NCBI RefSeq assembly: GCF_014193255.1
Contig: NZ_JACHZB010000002.1
Coordinates: 682,001-746,000, forward strand
Source of the DNA: Rhizobium sp. BK196
GTDB lineage: Bacteria; Pseudomonadota; Alphaproteobacteria; Rhizobiales; Rhizobiaceae
DNA length: 64,000 nt
Reading direction: 5' to 3'
How positions within the stretch are numbered: position 1 is the stretch's first letter; each line of letters opens with the position of its first letter. The notes under the pieces are model-generated. The model was given only the letters and a program-made list of their open reading frames with translations. It was not told the origin of the DNA and did no database searches. Shown here piece by piece: positions 33,287 to 41,161 of the stretch. The position numbers and the translations under genes are program-made.

Positions 33287-34216
33287 ATGCCTGCAAACTC
33301 CACTGACAAAGAGATCTTTATTGCGCGCGCGACAAGTCCAACTGAGACCGACAAATATAAGGACATGAGGATCAAAAATAGCATGCCAAGTTCACACGCG
33401 AAGCGCCACCAAAGCTCTATAAAGCCAACTCTATTTGGGGTGTTTCAGAAGCTTACAGGAAAAAGAACGCCTCTTCTGGCGGTTCGCGGTCAACCTCGGC
33501 AAAGGCTCCATTTCGACGCGGCTGATTTCTCTGCCATCTATGCTATCGGCGACATACATGGCTGCTACAGCAAACTTCTCGAAGCAGAACGGAAGATATT
33601 CGAGGACTTCTCAAGATGCACAGGCACCGCTTTGATAGTCATGCTCGGAGATTACGTAGACCGTGGTTCATCCTCCAAGGACGTTGTTGAGCATCTCTGT
33701 AAACCAACCCCAGAAAATATTAAACAGGTTACGTTGTGCGGCAATCACGACGATGCATTTCTACGATTGCTCGAGGAGCCGGGCCTGTTCCCGAGCTGGT
33801 ATCGCTTTGCCGGCATGGAAACGCTCAAGTCATACGGGATCGATGTCACCTATTTGCTGAAGCACGGCAGCAAGAGAGCGATAGAGCGTGCAATCAGCGA
33901 TGCCATTCCAGCTCATCATAAAAAACTATTGGCTGAGATGCCATCAATGGTCACAGTGGGGGACATTGTTTTCGTGCATGCTGGGATCCGGCCTGGCATT
34001 GCTCTTTCTGAGCAAAGGGACAGAGATTTATTCTGGATTCGCGAACCCTTTCTAACGCGAGGGCCCGAGCTGCCTTTGCTTGTGGTGCATGGTCATACGC
34101 CTGTCGCTCAACCTTTTTTTGGTAATGGCCGTATCGCCATCGATACCGGGGCATTTGCGACCGGTAAGTTGACGGTGCTGCGCATCATGAACCGCCAGGC
34201 AATCGTGTTGCGCTGA
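33287..34216 (+). CDS. PPP-family serine/threonine protein phosphatase
   Basis: Metallophosphoesterase with all PPP signature motifs: IGDIHGCYSK (about residue 86), LGDYVDRGS (about 120), CGNHDDAF (about 150), FVHAGIRPG (about 230) and VVHGHTP (about 266). They supply the two-metal site. Such bacterial PPP enzymes (PrpA/BsgD-like) remove phosphate from Ser/Thr and sometimes Tyr or His. Start choice is uncertain: ATG 33287 is used, with in-frame TTG 33239 and ATGs at 33365 and 33383 as options; the first 60 residues are not conserved-looking. It is divergent from the Wzc-type tyrosine kinase gene, and no Wzb-type low-molecular-weight phosphatase is visible, so it may regulate the export machinery (inference). 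Confidence 0.88.
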   Translation: MPANSTDKEIFIARATSPTETDKYKDMRIKNSMPSSHAKRHQSSIKPTLFGVFQKLTGKRTPLLAVRGQPRQRLHFDAADFSAIYAIGDIHGCYSKLLEAERKIFEDFSRCTGTALIVMLGDYVDRGSSSKDVVEHLCKPTPENIKQVTLCGNHDDAFLRLLEEPGLFPSWYRFAGMETLKSYGIDVTYLLKHGSKRAIERAISDAIPAHHKKLLAEMPSMVTVGDIVFVHAGIRPGIALSEQRDRDLFWIREPFLTRGPELPLLVVHGHTPVAQPFFGNGRIAIDTGAFATGKLTVLRIMNRQAIVLR

Positions 34217-34230
34217 AGCGGCTGCTTACC

Positions 34231-35001
34231 TCACGGCAGTTTGTCGAGACTGAAACCGAACCACGTGAGTGAGCCCTTTTTGCTGGCTGGCAATTGCATA
34301 CCGGCCTGCTTGACATAGGGCAGCAGGGCAGGGCTGATCCTCTTCAATGCGGGCGCTACTCTCCGTGAATCTCCAACCTTTAAGAGCAGGCCGACATCGC
34401 TCTCGACGGTGGTTCGCGCATTTTTGAGCGTTGTTACGTTCAGATGGTTCCAGAAGTAGAGGCGGGCGAGAAGGGCGAGCTCGTCCGCAGGCGCGAGCCG
34501 CGCTGACATCGTCATCAGCCGGGCAATTGATTTTGGCTCTTGGGCGATTACGGCACGAACAATCGCAAGCCGGAGCCAGAGATTGCTTTCCGTTGGCATG
34601 CAGGAGACGGCGTGGCGCATATATCGCGCGGCGTCGTCTGCAGCCTTGGCCCATGCCTCGTAGCCGGTGATCTCATCGGCCGTATCCAGCCTATTCAGGA
34701 CGAGTGTCGTGCCCGCCATAACTATATCGGAGCGGCAATAATCCCCGGAGACGATCGTGTCAGTGTCGGCGGCCGTCCTTGCAAGCGTTTCAGGGCTTAC
34801 CTGTTCAGATTGCTCAAGTCTCGTCGCGACGAGAAAGATATCGGCAAATCGTGCCGATTGCCTGAGATCGGCAACGGCAAAGGTGAGCAACGTGATGGCA
34901 GTCAGAATGAAAAGGAGGGCTAAGGGAGAAGGAATTGGCAGCGCGATCGGGGCCGCGGCTCTTCGCCGCGTTTGTCTGCTTGCATTGACGTGATGAGACA
35001 T
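34231..35001 (-). CDS. Uncharacterised membrane-anchored protein in polysaccharide locus
   Basis: 256 residues; I do not recognise the family. A basic N terminus (about 1-20) precedes one membrane helix (about 27-47, PLALLFILTAITLLTFAV), then a helical, presumably periplasmic, domain of about 200 residues rich in Ala, Leu and Arg, ending FGFSLDKLP. Helical hairpins in WLRLAIVRAVIAQEPKSIARL and ELALLARLYFWNHL look TPR-like but lack a clean consensus. The gene lies between the Wzc-like kinase and the Wza-like export gene, in the same orientation as both, so a role in polymer assembly or export is suggested by context only. Confidence 0.75.
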   Translation of the reverse strand: MSHHVNASRQTRRRAAAPIALPIPSPLALLFILTAITLLTFAVADLRQSARFADIFLVATRLEQSEQVSPETLARTAADTDTIVSGDYCRSDIVMAGTTLVLNRLDTADEITGYEAWAKAADDAARYMRHAVSCMPTESNLWLRLAIVRAVIAQEPKSIARLMTMSARLAPADELALLARLYFWNHLNVTTLKNARTTVESDVGLLLKVGDSRRVAPALKRISPALLPYVKQAGMQLPASKKGSLTWFGFSLDKLP

Positions 35002-35147
35002 GTCCTACGGGTCCGACCTGCTTCAGGAACGATCGGCTCCACCGCCTGCATGGCTCGTGCGAGATAGGAGCTTTTCTTTAAATGAAGGGAAAAGAGGAGA
35101 GGCCGAACGGCCCTTCCTGAATGCACTACGCCAATTTTGAAATCGGA

Positions 35148-35795
35148 TTAGATACTGCCGCTGACAGAATTGTTGAGGATAGTCGTAAAATTGCCGCCGC
35201 CTGAAGCGCCCGTCTGGAGCGAACCCCCACCCTGGGTAGCGCCGCCACTATTCGCGCCACCTGCCGGTCCGCCCAAACCTGATGCACCAAGACCGCTGAT
35301 ATCACCGCCACCTGCAGGGCCTGCGCCCGCGCCACCGAGTGCTGCAACAGCAGTCTGGCCGGTCAGCGAAGCTTCAAATGCCGTGCGGAAGCTCTCGAGC
35401 GCCGGGTTGCTGACGATTGCCGCTGCGACAGCTGCCGCAATCTCGTCAGCGAGATCGGAGTGCAGCGGACGGCAAACGTTGACGGCGCGCCCGAGGCCGG
35501 CGCCGATAGCTGCTCTTTGAGCATCCGTTGTTGCTGGGTCGGCTGCCAGCGTCAGCAGCGTTGCCGTCAGGGTTGTCTCGGTTGCTGCGAGAGTGCGAAC
35601 TGAGCCAGCGAGCAGACCGTCGGATGGATTGCCCACAAGAATGCTTGCCGGAGCGGCTTTGAAGGCGTCCATCTGCAAACTGCTCGCCGCGCCTGGACGC
35701 AAAATGCAACTACCTGCAAAAGACGAAGTCGCAAAGGAAAGAGCGCCGAATGCAAAGGCGGCCGTGCCTTTTACTAGATTACTTGTATTTATCAT
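35148..35795 (-). CDS. Exported Gly/Ala-rich protein of unknown function
   Basis: 215-residue protein with a signal peptide (about residues 1-28, AAFAFGALSFATSSFAGS), two cysteines that could pair (CILRP near 30 and NVCRPLHSD near 110), an Ala-rich helical middle and a low-complexity Gly/Ala/Ser C-terminal third (about 150-205), ending FTTILNNSVSGSI. I do not recognise the family. It lies on the same strand immediately after the Wza-type gene (113 bases) and before the gene at 34231. A periplasmic or surface partner of the export channel is plausible from context, but not shown by motifs. Confidence 0.75.
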   Translation of the reverse strand: MINTSNLVKGTAAFAFGALSFATSSFAGSCILRPGAASSLQMDAFKAAPASILVGNPSDGLLAGSVRTLAATETTLTATLLTLAADPATTDAQRAAIGAGLGRAVNVCRPLHSDLADEIAAAVAAAIVSNPALESFRTAFEASLTGQTAVAALGGAGAGPAGGGDISGLGASGLGGPAGGANSGGATQGGGSLQTGASGGGNFTTILNNSVSGSI

Positions 35796-35908
35796 ACCCC
35801 AGGGCTCTTAAAGACAACGGACTCTGAAAGATAACGGAACTCATAACATAAGTTCCGTTACGCACCAGCCCGTTCGATATCAGGTTCTCCAAGTATTACT
35901 CGATATAT

Positions 35909-37120
35909 TTAATTCCCAAGATCTCGGACGGCGTCGCGGGTATCGAGGGCATCATTGGAAACGCCCCTGACCGTGGAGGTAACCGAGTTCAGGACGTCGA
36001 GGAACTTCACGAGCTCAACAGAATCCGAGTTGGAGATATACAGTACGTCCTTGTCCATCATGCGGAACTCCTGAACCGCGAACAAGGTTGCCGGATCGCG
36101 CAGGTTCGCCCGGAAGATGACGGGCACCTGGTCGCCCTTGAAGCGGCTGGTGTCGATGTTCAGACGCTGGAGAATGCCGCGGTCGACCTTACGATAAACC
36201 ACGACCTCCCGCGGGTCCGCGCGCGTATCGACGAGGCCGCCGGCCTTAGCCATAGCTTCGCCGAGCGTCAGGTTTGAATCCTCAAAATCAATGCGATTGT
36301 TGACGCCGGATGCACCAAGCGCGATGAACGTCCGGCGCTCGTGTTCGACCGAAACGGTGTCGCCCGGCGCGAGAAAAATATTCTCGGACGGATTCTTCAA
36401 CAGAGTTTCGTAAGCGACAGTTGCCGTTTTGCCGCGGCGCTGCAATGTGATGTTGGTTTCAATATTCGGCGTCGTGAGGCCGCCCGCTTGGGAAATCGCA
36501 TCGAGAATGCGATCACCGGCCGGCGAAAGAACGACCTTCTGCGGATTGTTGACGTCACCGACGACGGCCACTTCAGCGGAACGGCTGCCGCTGGTCGTGA
36601 GAACCACTTGAGGTTCGATAGCACGGCTTGCCAGCCGGTCTTCAATATCCTTCTCGACTTCCTCCTTCATGCGGCCGGCGGCGGGAACTCGGCCTGCGTA
36701 GGGGATGCTGATCGTACCAGCCTTGTCGATCGTCTGCTGAGGCAAGGTAATATAATTGCCGGGACGGCTGCCTGCGTCGGACGGAATGAAAAGCCCCCCC
36801 GACTGAGCTTCGAAAATTGAAACCTGCACGACATCGCCGAAACCAAGCGGGATATCCGGGGCTCCACCGCGACCACCGCCGAAACCGGTGCGCAGCGAGC
36901 TCGTCGGGATCTTGTCGAAATAGGGTAAAATTCCCTTGTTTAAGTCGATCAGCACGTAGTCGATGCCAACCTTTCGGTTGGGTGTCGTGACCTTAATTGC
37001 TGCAGCGCGGTCGATTTCCGTATGGTCCGGACCGGACCGAGGGAGAGAAGTGCAGCTGGAAAGCGCGATCAGCATCGATACAATGATGCCGCCGCGTCGA
37101 GTTACAGGAATGCCCATCAT
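35909..37120 (-). CDS. Wza/PssN-type polysaccharide export lipoprotein
   Basis: 403-residue outer-membrane polysaccharide exporter. A lipoprotein signal (MLIALSSC lipobox, Cys near residue 23) is followed by the Poly_export domain (LGFGDVVQVSIFEAQSGG near 92 and GTISIPYAGRVPAAGR near 135) and two SLBB domains (VVGDVNNPQKVVLSPAGDR near 187; FIALGASGVNN near 270). It forms the export channel with the Wzc-type co-polymerase encoded at 30569. It resembles GumB/KpsD/PssN-like proteins in length and order. It is preceded on its strand by a 251-base gap that should hold a promoter, and heads a run with the two unknown genes at 35148 and 34231. Confidence 0.93.
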   Translation of the reverse strand: MMGIPVTRRGGIIVSMLIALSSCTSLPRSGPDHTEIDRAAAIKVTTPNRKVGIDYVLIDLNKGILPYFDKIPTSSLRTGFGGGRGGAPDIPLGFGDVVQVSIFEAQSGGLFIPSDAGSRPGNYITLPQQTIDKAGTISIPYAGRVPAAGRMKEEVEKDIEDRLASRAIEPQVVLTTSGSRSAEVAVVGDVNNPQKVVLSPAGDRILDAISQAGGLTTPNIETNITLQRRGKTATVAYETLLKNPSENIFLAPGDTVSVEHERRTFIALGASGVNNRIDFEDSNLTLGEAMAKAGGLVDTRADPREVVVYRKVDRGILQRLNIDTSRFKGDQVPVIFRANLRDPATLFAVQEFRMMDKDVLYISNSDSVELVKFLDVLNSVTSTVRGVSNDALDTRDAVRDLGN

Positions 37121-37371
37121 GACCCTATCTGGTATAGCACTGAAACCGTTTAGCCCGGTGCTAGCTTAAAAGACAAGTAGATATCCGACCCCGCCAGCTG
37201 CTGCATACCTAACAGAAGGTTATTGTGGCAATAGGGCAACTAGCATTCTCTCGGTTATGGTAAATTAGCAGGGCGCGATACGTAAGGATTCTGCAGTAAT
37301 TCGGATACAACTAGAACGAATATTTGGAGTCTTCTTGATGGTGATTTTATGTGATGTCAGCCTTCAAATGG

Positions 37372-38823
37372 TCATATTTCAAAAATCTCAGCCGAGCGCT
37401 CGATTCGCAGCCCGGCCGGAACGTCGCTATTGTTTTCGCTGACTCTTTCTTCGCGACTGCAGCAAATTGAAATGACCGCCGCCAGAAGGCCCGTGAAGAA
37501 GATGGCAAAACCGGGAATCTGAATCGAGAAATCGATAGCAGAATGTGTCGCCACCAATAGAACCGAGGCGCAACCTAGAATTGGATAGTGTCTCTGACGA
37601 CGACGAGCTCGGTAGCCGTCCCAAAAAACACGCGCGAGGACGAGAAAAATCAGGATAACGACGATCGGGAACATGATCCCAAGCGTCAAGAAGCCTTCCA
37701 AGTAGGAATTATGCGCCCTGTCGACAATCCCACCGATCCCGCAATCGGGCGTACGATAGGCCGAAAAGACGGTGCGGAACGTGCCGAACCCGGTCCCCTG
37801 CAGCCAGTTCTGAGAGAGAGCGTTCATCGTACCCGACCATACACAAAAGCGGTCGTCGTCCGCCCCCTTCTGGTCAGCGCGCAAGATCGCTCTCCCGCCA
37901 AAAATGATCGCGAAAACGAGAATGAGGGCAATTGCACCGGCTGCGGGCAGCCATTTCCGAGTCAGCGATCTGCTCGCTCGAGAGGAAAGCCTTGAGCGTC
38001 TGCCCTTCCACCGGCTGGCAAGATAAGGGAGGTACAGGAGGGAGCCGATGCCCGTTGCGGCAAGCCCGGCGCGGGATTGAGTAAGCATCAAAGCGGTCAG
38101 GCAACAAAGGCCAAGGCCGGCGAAAAACCAGAAAGCCAGGCGTTCGTTGAAACTTCCGGAGGGAGCGGATGAGAAACCGAAATAGGCGCGGCCGTTTTCC
38201 GAAGCGAATGTTGCAAGCAGCAGAAAACCAACCCCCAGGAAGGTTGCTGCCGTGTTGCGGTTGACAAAGACGGCGGTGAGGCTGTCGAGATAATACCGCT
38301 TGTTCTCGGTCAGCAACATCTTTGGAAACATCAAAAACTGGCAGAGGCTGAACAGCGAAATCAAGCCTGCACCAATGGCAAGCGTGACTAAGATGCGACG
38401 CGCCCGCCTGTCTGTATCGGCAATGATGAGGCCGGTCAAAAAAGTCATGGCCGGCAGCGCTATATAAAGGAGGGAGGCGAGTGTGTCGGCCGGCGCGACC
38501 GAAATCGTATCCCTCGATGCGCCAGCGAGCAGTTTTGCGTCCTTCCAGATTGGATTGACGAGAGAGGGCCAGGGTAGGTGGACGGTTTGGATAACGATCC
38601 AAGCCGAGGTGACGATGAAGAGCTGCAGTGCAAAGACGAAGACCCAGCGGCCGCGCCGGGGCTCTCCGAATAGCAGCAAGGAGGCTGCGCTCAGAGCAAA
38701 CATGCAGATGGCGACCGCGGCGAAAGGTCTGGCGTCGACGAGACCGAACGGAATGACGGCAGCCAGCACGAGAGTGCTGTAAAGGCCGGCAAAAATGGTC
38801 TTCAATCTGTCCGTTACAGCCAC
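37372..38823 (-). CDS. O-antigen ligase/polymerase-like membrane protein
   Basis: 483-residue polytopic membrane protein with about 12 hydrophobic segments and the Wzy_C/WaaL motif AHNSYLEGFLTLGIMFPIVV near 390. Preceding features are a Trp-bearing WLQGTGFGTFR segment and a run of basic residues in a cytoplasmic loop (SRWKGRRSRLSSRASR near 265). This superfamily includes Wzy polymerases and ligases; the genomic position beside the Wza-like gene suggests polymerisation or ligation of the same exopolysaccharide. It is the second such protein in the window. The minus-strand gene ends 251 bases before the Wza-type gene start. Confidence 0.85.
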   Translation of the reverse strand: MAVTDRLKTIFAGLYSTLVLAAVIPFGLVDARPFAAVAICMFALSAASLLLFGEPRRGRWVFVFALQLFIVTSAWIVIQTVHLPWPSLVNPIWKDAKLLAGASRDTISVAPADTLASLLYIALPAMTFLTGLIIADTDRRARRILVTLAIGAGLISLFSLCQFLMFPKMLLTENKRYYLDSLTAVFVNRNTAATFLGVGFLLLATFASENGRAYFGFSSAPSGSFNERLAFWFFAGLGLCCLTALMLTQSRAGLAATGIGSLLYLPYLASRWKGRRSRLSSRASRSLTRKWLPAAGAIALILVFAIIFGGRAILRADQKGADDDRFCVWSGTMNALSQNWLQGTGFGTFRTVFSAYRTPDCGIGGIVDRAHNSYLEGFLTLGIMFPIVVILIFLVLARVFWDGYRARRRQRHYPILGCASVLLVATHSAIDFSIQIPGFAIFFTGLLAAVISICCSREERVSENNSDVPAGLRIERSAEIFEI

Positions 38824-39136
38824 GTGACTAACTTTTTAGATAGCGGTCGCCCCTCCGGCACCGCTACGCCTGTCTCTGCAAGAATTAATCGGACTTTGCA
38901 ACCCTGTCCTATGCCGATGCGGCATTCGGATTGGAAGCGGCCAACGTGCGTTCGACTGCCGCCAAAAACGGGATCCATTAAAATTGTTCGGATCGATTTA
39001 AAGGGATCGAGATTCCTTCCCCGTATGGTCCCGGTCATTGGTCAAAGCTGGCTAGAGCTTCAGCCTAAGGATTAGAAACCGGGTTAACCGGCATGTGCAT
39101 CTGACCGCGCCGCGGTCGTCGAAGCGGGGTAAGAAA
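38824..39136. other. Intergenic gap between locus end and BTLCP gene
   Basis: 313 bases between divergent genes, no supported gene. A ribosome-binding site (ggggtaag) lies before ATG 39137. Promoters of both genes are expected here, but no clear box is visible. The polysaccharide locus appears to end at this point. Confidence 0.45.
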
Positions 39137-39730
39137 ATGTTCAAGCATGCACTGATTGCGACGGTGGCGCTTGCATCTCTGTTTGCAGTTCAGACTGCTG
39201 AGGCTGCTGGTCCGGCCGGCTTTGCCCGCGGGCTGAAGACAGCGCCGGCAATCAGCTATATCTCGGAGAGGCGCCGCACTTCAGCCCCTTTCGCGCATGT
39301 GATGTTTTGCGCTCAGAATCCGGCTGAATGTGCTGCTGGCGGCGGCGCGTCCGAAATCTTCCTGAGCCCTTTCGCAGACAAGCAGCTTCGGGCCGTCAAC
39401 GCCTCCGTCAACCGCTCGATCAGGCCGGTCAATGACAGGCCCGATCAGGGCGATGTCTGGCAGGTGAATGTGAAATCCGGCGACTGTGAAGATTTCGCGC
39501 TGACGAAGCGTGACCGTCTCATCGCCATGGGCTGGTCAGCGAAAGCGCTTCGGATCGCCGTGACCAAGACGCCCGCCGGCGAAGGTCATGCGGTTCTCGT
39601 CGTCAAGACCGATCAGGGCGACCTGGTGCTCGACAACCGCTCGAACGCGATCAAGGGCTGGAGGGATACGGATCTTCGCTGGCTGATGATCCAGTCGGGC
39701 GACAACCCACGCGTTTGGTACCAACTTTGA
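39137..39730 (+). CDS. Bacterial transglutaminase-like cysteine peptidase (BTLCP), exported
   Basis: 197-residue protein with a signal peptide (MFKHALIATVALASLFAVQTA) and the BTLCP/LapG-like domain. The catalytic triad is visible: Cys in KSGDCEDFALTKRD, His in AGEGHAVLVVKT and Asp in LVLDNRSNAIKGW. LapG-type members cleave RTX adhesins in the periplasm; rhizobial single-copy forms are mostly uncharacterised. No LapD-type regulator is in the window, but RTX proteins and a T1SS are encoded nearby. The ATG at 39137 has ggggtaag upstream and begins the signal peptide; the frame opens 14 codons earlier. It converges on the LacI-family gene. Confidence 0.9.
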   Translation: MFKHALIATVALASLFAVQTAEAAGPAGFARGLKTAPAISYISERRRTSAPFAHVMFCAQNPAECAAGGGASEIFLSPFADKQLRAVNASVNRSIRPVNDRPDQGDVWQVNVKSGDCEDFALTKRDRLIAMGWSAKALRIAVTKTPAGEGHAVLVVKTDQGDLVLDNRSNAIKGWRDTDLRWLMIQSGDNPRVWYQL

Positions 39731-39825
39731 TTGAAATCTGCCGCCGACGAGACGGGCGGCATAGGGGGCTTGCGTGAGACCGTTCGTCTCTTGTCAGAAA
39801 CATGGATCGAGCGACGCACATTGCG

Positions 39826-40872
39826 TCACGTTTTAGGTTCTGTGAAAAAAGCATCGCTTTCCCCGGGCACAAGCTCCAGCGGCCAAATCCGGTTGCGAGC
39901 GCCGTTTCGGTAGATCTCGGAATAGGCCGGCATGGCCGCAAGCAGGGTTTCGGCAAGTGCCGCGCCGAGGTCAGGCAGCGACATGCGGAAGCATGTCAGC
40001 GTCGGCTGCAGGAATTTTGCGCGTGGTTCCTCGCGAAAGCCGATGACAGCGAGATCCCGGCCTGGGACAATGCCGGCTTCGACAAGGCGGCGATAGAGGC
40101 CGATCGCCATCAGTTCGTAGATGAGAATGATAGCCGTCGGCCTGTCTTCGATCAGCAGCAACTCCTGGCCGGCCTGGTAGCCGCCCTGTTCGCTTGATTT
40201 CACGCGGATCACCAGCTTCGGATCATATTTGATCCCGTGCGTCTCCAGAGCCTTTCGATAGGCGTCCACGAAGATATAGCCGAGATTGATCTCGCCCGAA
40301 GGAGCGGCGATCGCGATGCGGCGATGGCCTTTGGCGACAAGCCGGTCGACGGCGCTGGTCGCGACACCTTCGAAATCAAGGTCGATCCAGGTGAAGTTGC
40401 CGCCGCCGGAAGAGCTGCGGCCGAGCGCGACGAAGGGGATTTTTGCCTTGACGAGCAGATCGATGCGCTTGTCGATGCGTTGTGTCGCGGAGATGATCAT
40501 CGCGTCGACCACGCGGCGCGCCACCATGCGCTTCAAATATTCGTAAGGGTCCTCGTCGCTCGGGCAGGGGAGCATGACGAGATCGAGCTTGTGGCGTGAA
40601 AACACGCTCTGCAGCCCGCCCGTCACTCCGAGAAAGAAGTTGTCGCTATTTTCGACCGTTTCCTTGCTGGTCTCGATCATCAAGCCGATAACGTTGGTCG
40701 TGCCTTGGCGAAGGCTGCGGCCAGACTGGTTGGCGACGTAGCCAAACTCTTCGGCGGCGGCCAATACTCGCTTTCGCGTCTCTTCATTGACATCAGCCTT
40801 GCCGTTCAGCGCGCGCGAAACCGTCCCGATGGATACATCGAGATGTTCTGCGAGCTGGCGGATACCCTTCAT
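39826..40872 (-). CDS. LacI-family transcriptional regulator
   Basis: 348-residue repressor. The N-terminal HTH (IRQLAEHLDVSIGTVSRALNG, residues about 4-23) and hinge (NQSGRSLRQGTTNVIGL) are canonical, followed by a periplasmic-binding-like effector domain with DLDFEGVATSAVDRLVAKGH near 165. It is divergent from the sugar operon at 41162. Palindromic AAACGTTT-centred operators overlap that operon's promoter, and one lies 39-46 bases upstream of its own gene, so it probably represses the operon and itself until a sugar inducer binds. The effector is unknown. Confidence 0.93.
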   Translation of the reverse strand: MKGIRQLAEHLDVSIGTVSRALNGKADVNEETRKRVLAAAEEFGYVANQSGRSLRQGTTNVIGLMIETSKETVENSDNFFLGVTGGLQSVFSRHKLDLVMLPCPSDEDPYEYLKRMVARRVVDAMIISATQRIDKRIDLLVKAKIPFVALGRSSSGGGNFTWIDLDFEGVATSAVDRLVAKGHRRIAIAAPSGEINLGYIFVDAYRKALETHGIKYDPKLVIRVKSSEQGGYQAGQELLLIEDRPTAIILIYELMAIGLYRRLVEAGIVPGRDLAVIGFREEPRAKFLQPTLTCFRMSLPDLGAALAETLLAAMPAYSEIYRNGARNRIWPLELVPGESDAFFTEPKT

Positions 40873-40923
40873 CTGCGGCGATCTTTCTTCCGGAACGTGT
40901 GTTATCCGATCTTATTGCCATGA

Positions 40924-40936
40924 GAAAACGTTTACG
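40924..40936. promoter_or_regulatory. LacI-family operator in front of regulator gene
   Basis: Near-palindrome GAAAACGTTTACG with the AAACGTTT core at 40926-40933, matching the two operators in front of the sugar operon. Its position just upstream of the regulator start suggests autoregulation or DNA looping. The core centre is 158 bases from the nearest operon operator, close to a whole number of helical turns. Confidence 0.7.
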
Positions 40937-41072
40937 GAAAGCGCCACAGCGAGGAAGAGGCGCCATTTTGCAAAACCCTTCAAATAAAATAGTGCTGCAT
41001 TGCGAAAGGTTTTTGGCTAAGCGCCCGTTCGCATTGCGATTTTTCGCAGTATTTGAGCTACCGGCATAGGCA

Positions 41073-41116
41073 TTGACAGCAGTAAACGTTTCCGCTTAGT
41101 ATCGTAAACGTTTACG
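41073..41116 (+). promoter_or_regulatory. Sugar-operon promoter with two LacI-type operators
   Basis: A perfect -35 hexamer TTGACA (41073-41078) and a -10-like TAGTAT (41097-41102), 18 bases apart. Operator 1, GTAAACGTTTCC (41082-41093), lies in the spacer; operator 2, CGTAAACGTTTACG (41103-41116), is a perfect 14-base palindrome just downstream of the -10. Their centres are 22 bases apart, about two helical turns, so two repressor dimers could bind the same face and block transcription. Confidence 0.8.
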
Positions 41117-41161
41117 GAAGGCGTTTCGGGAGGAATCTGAAGCGCACCGCTGGAGGAAATC

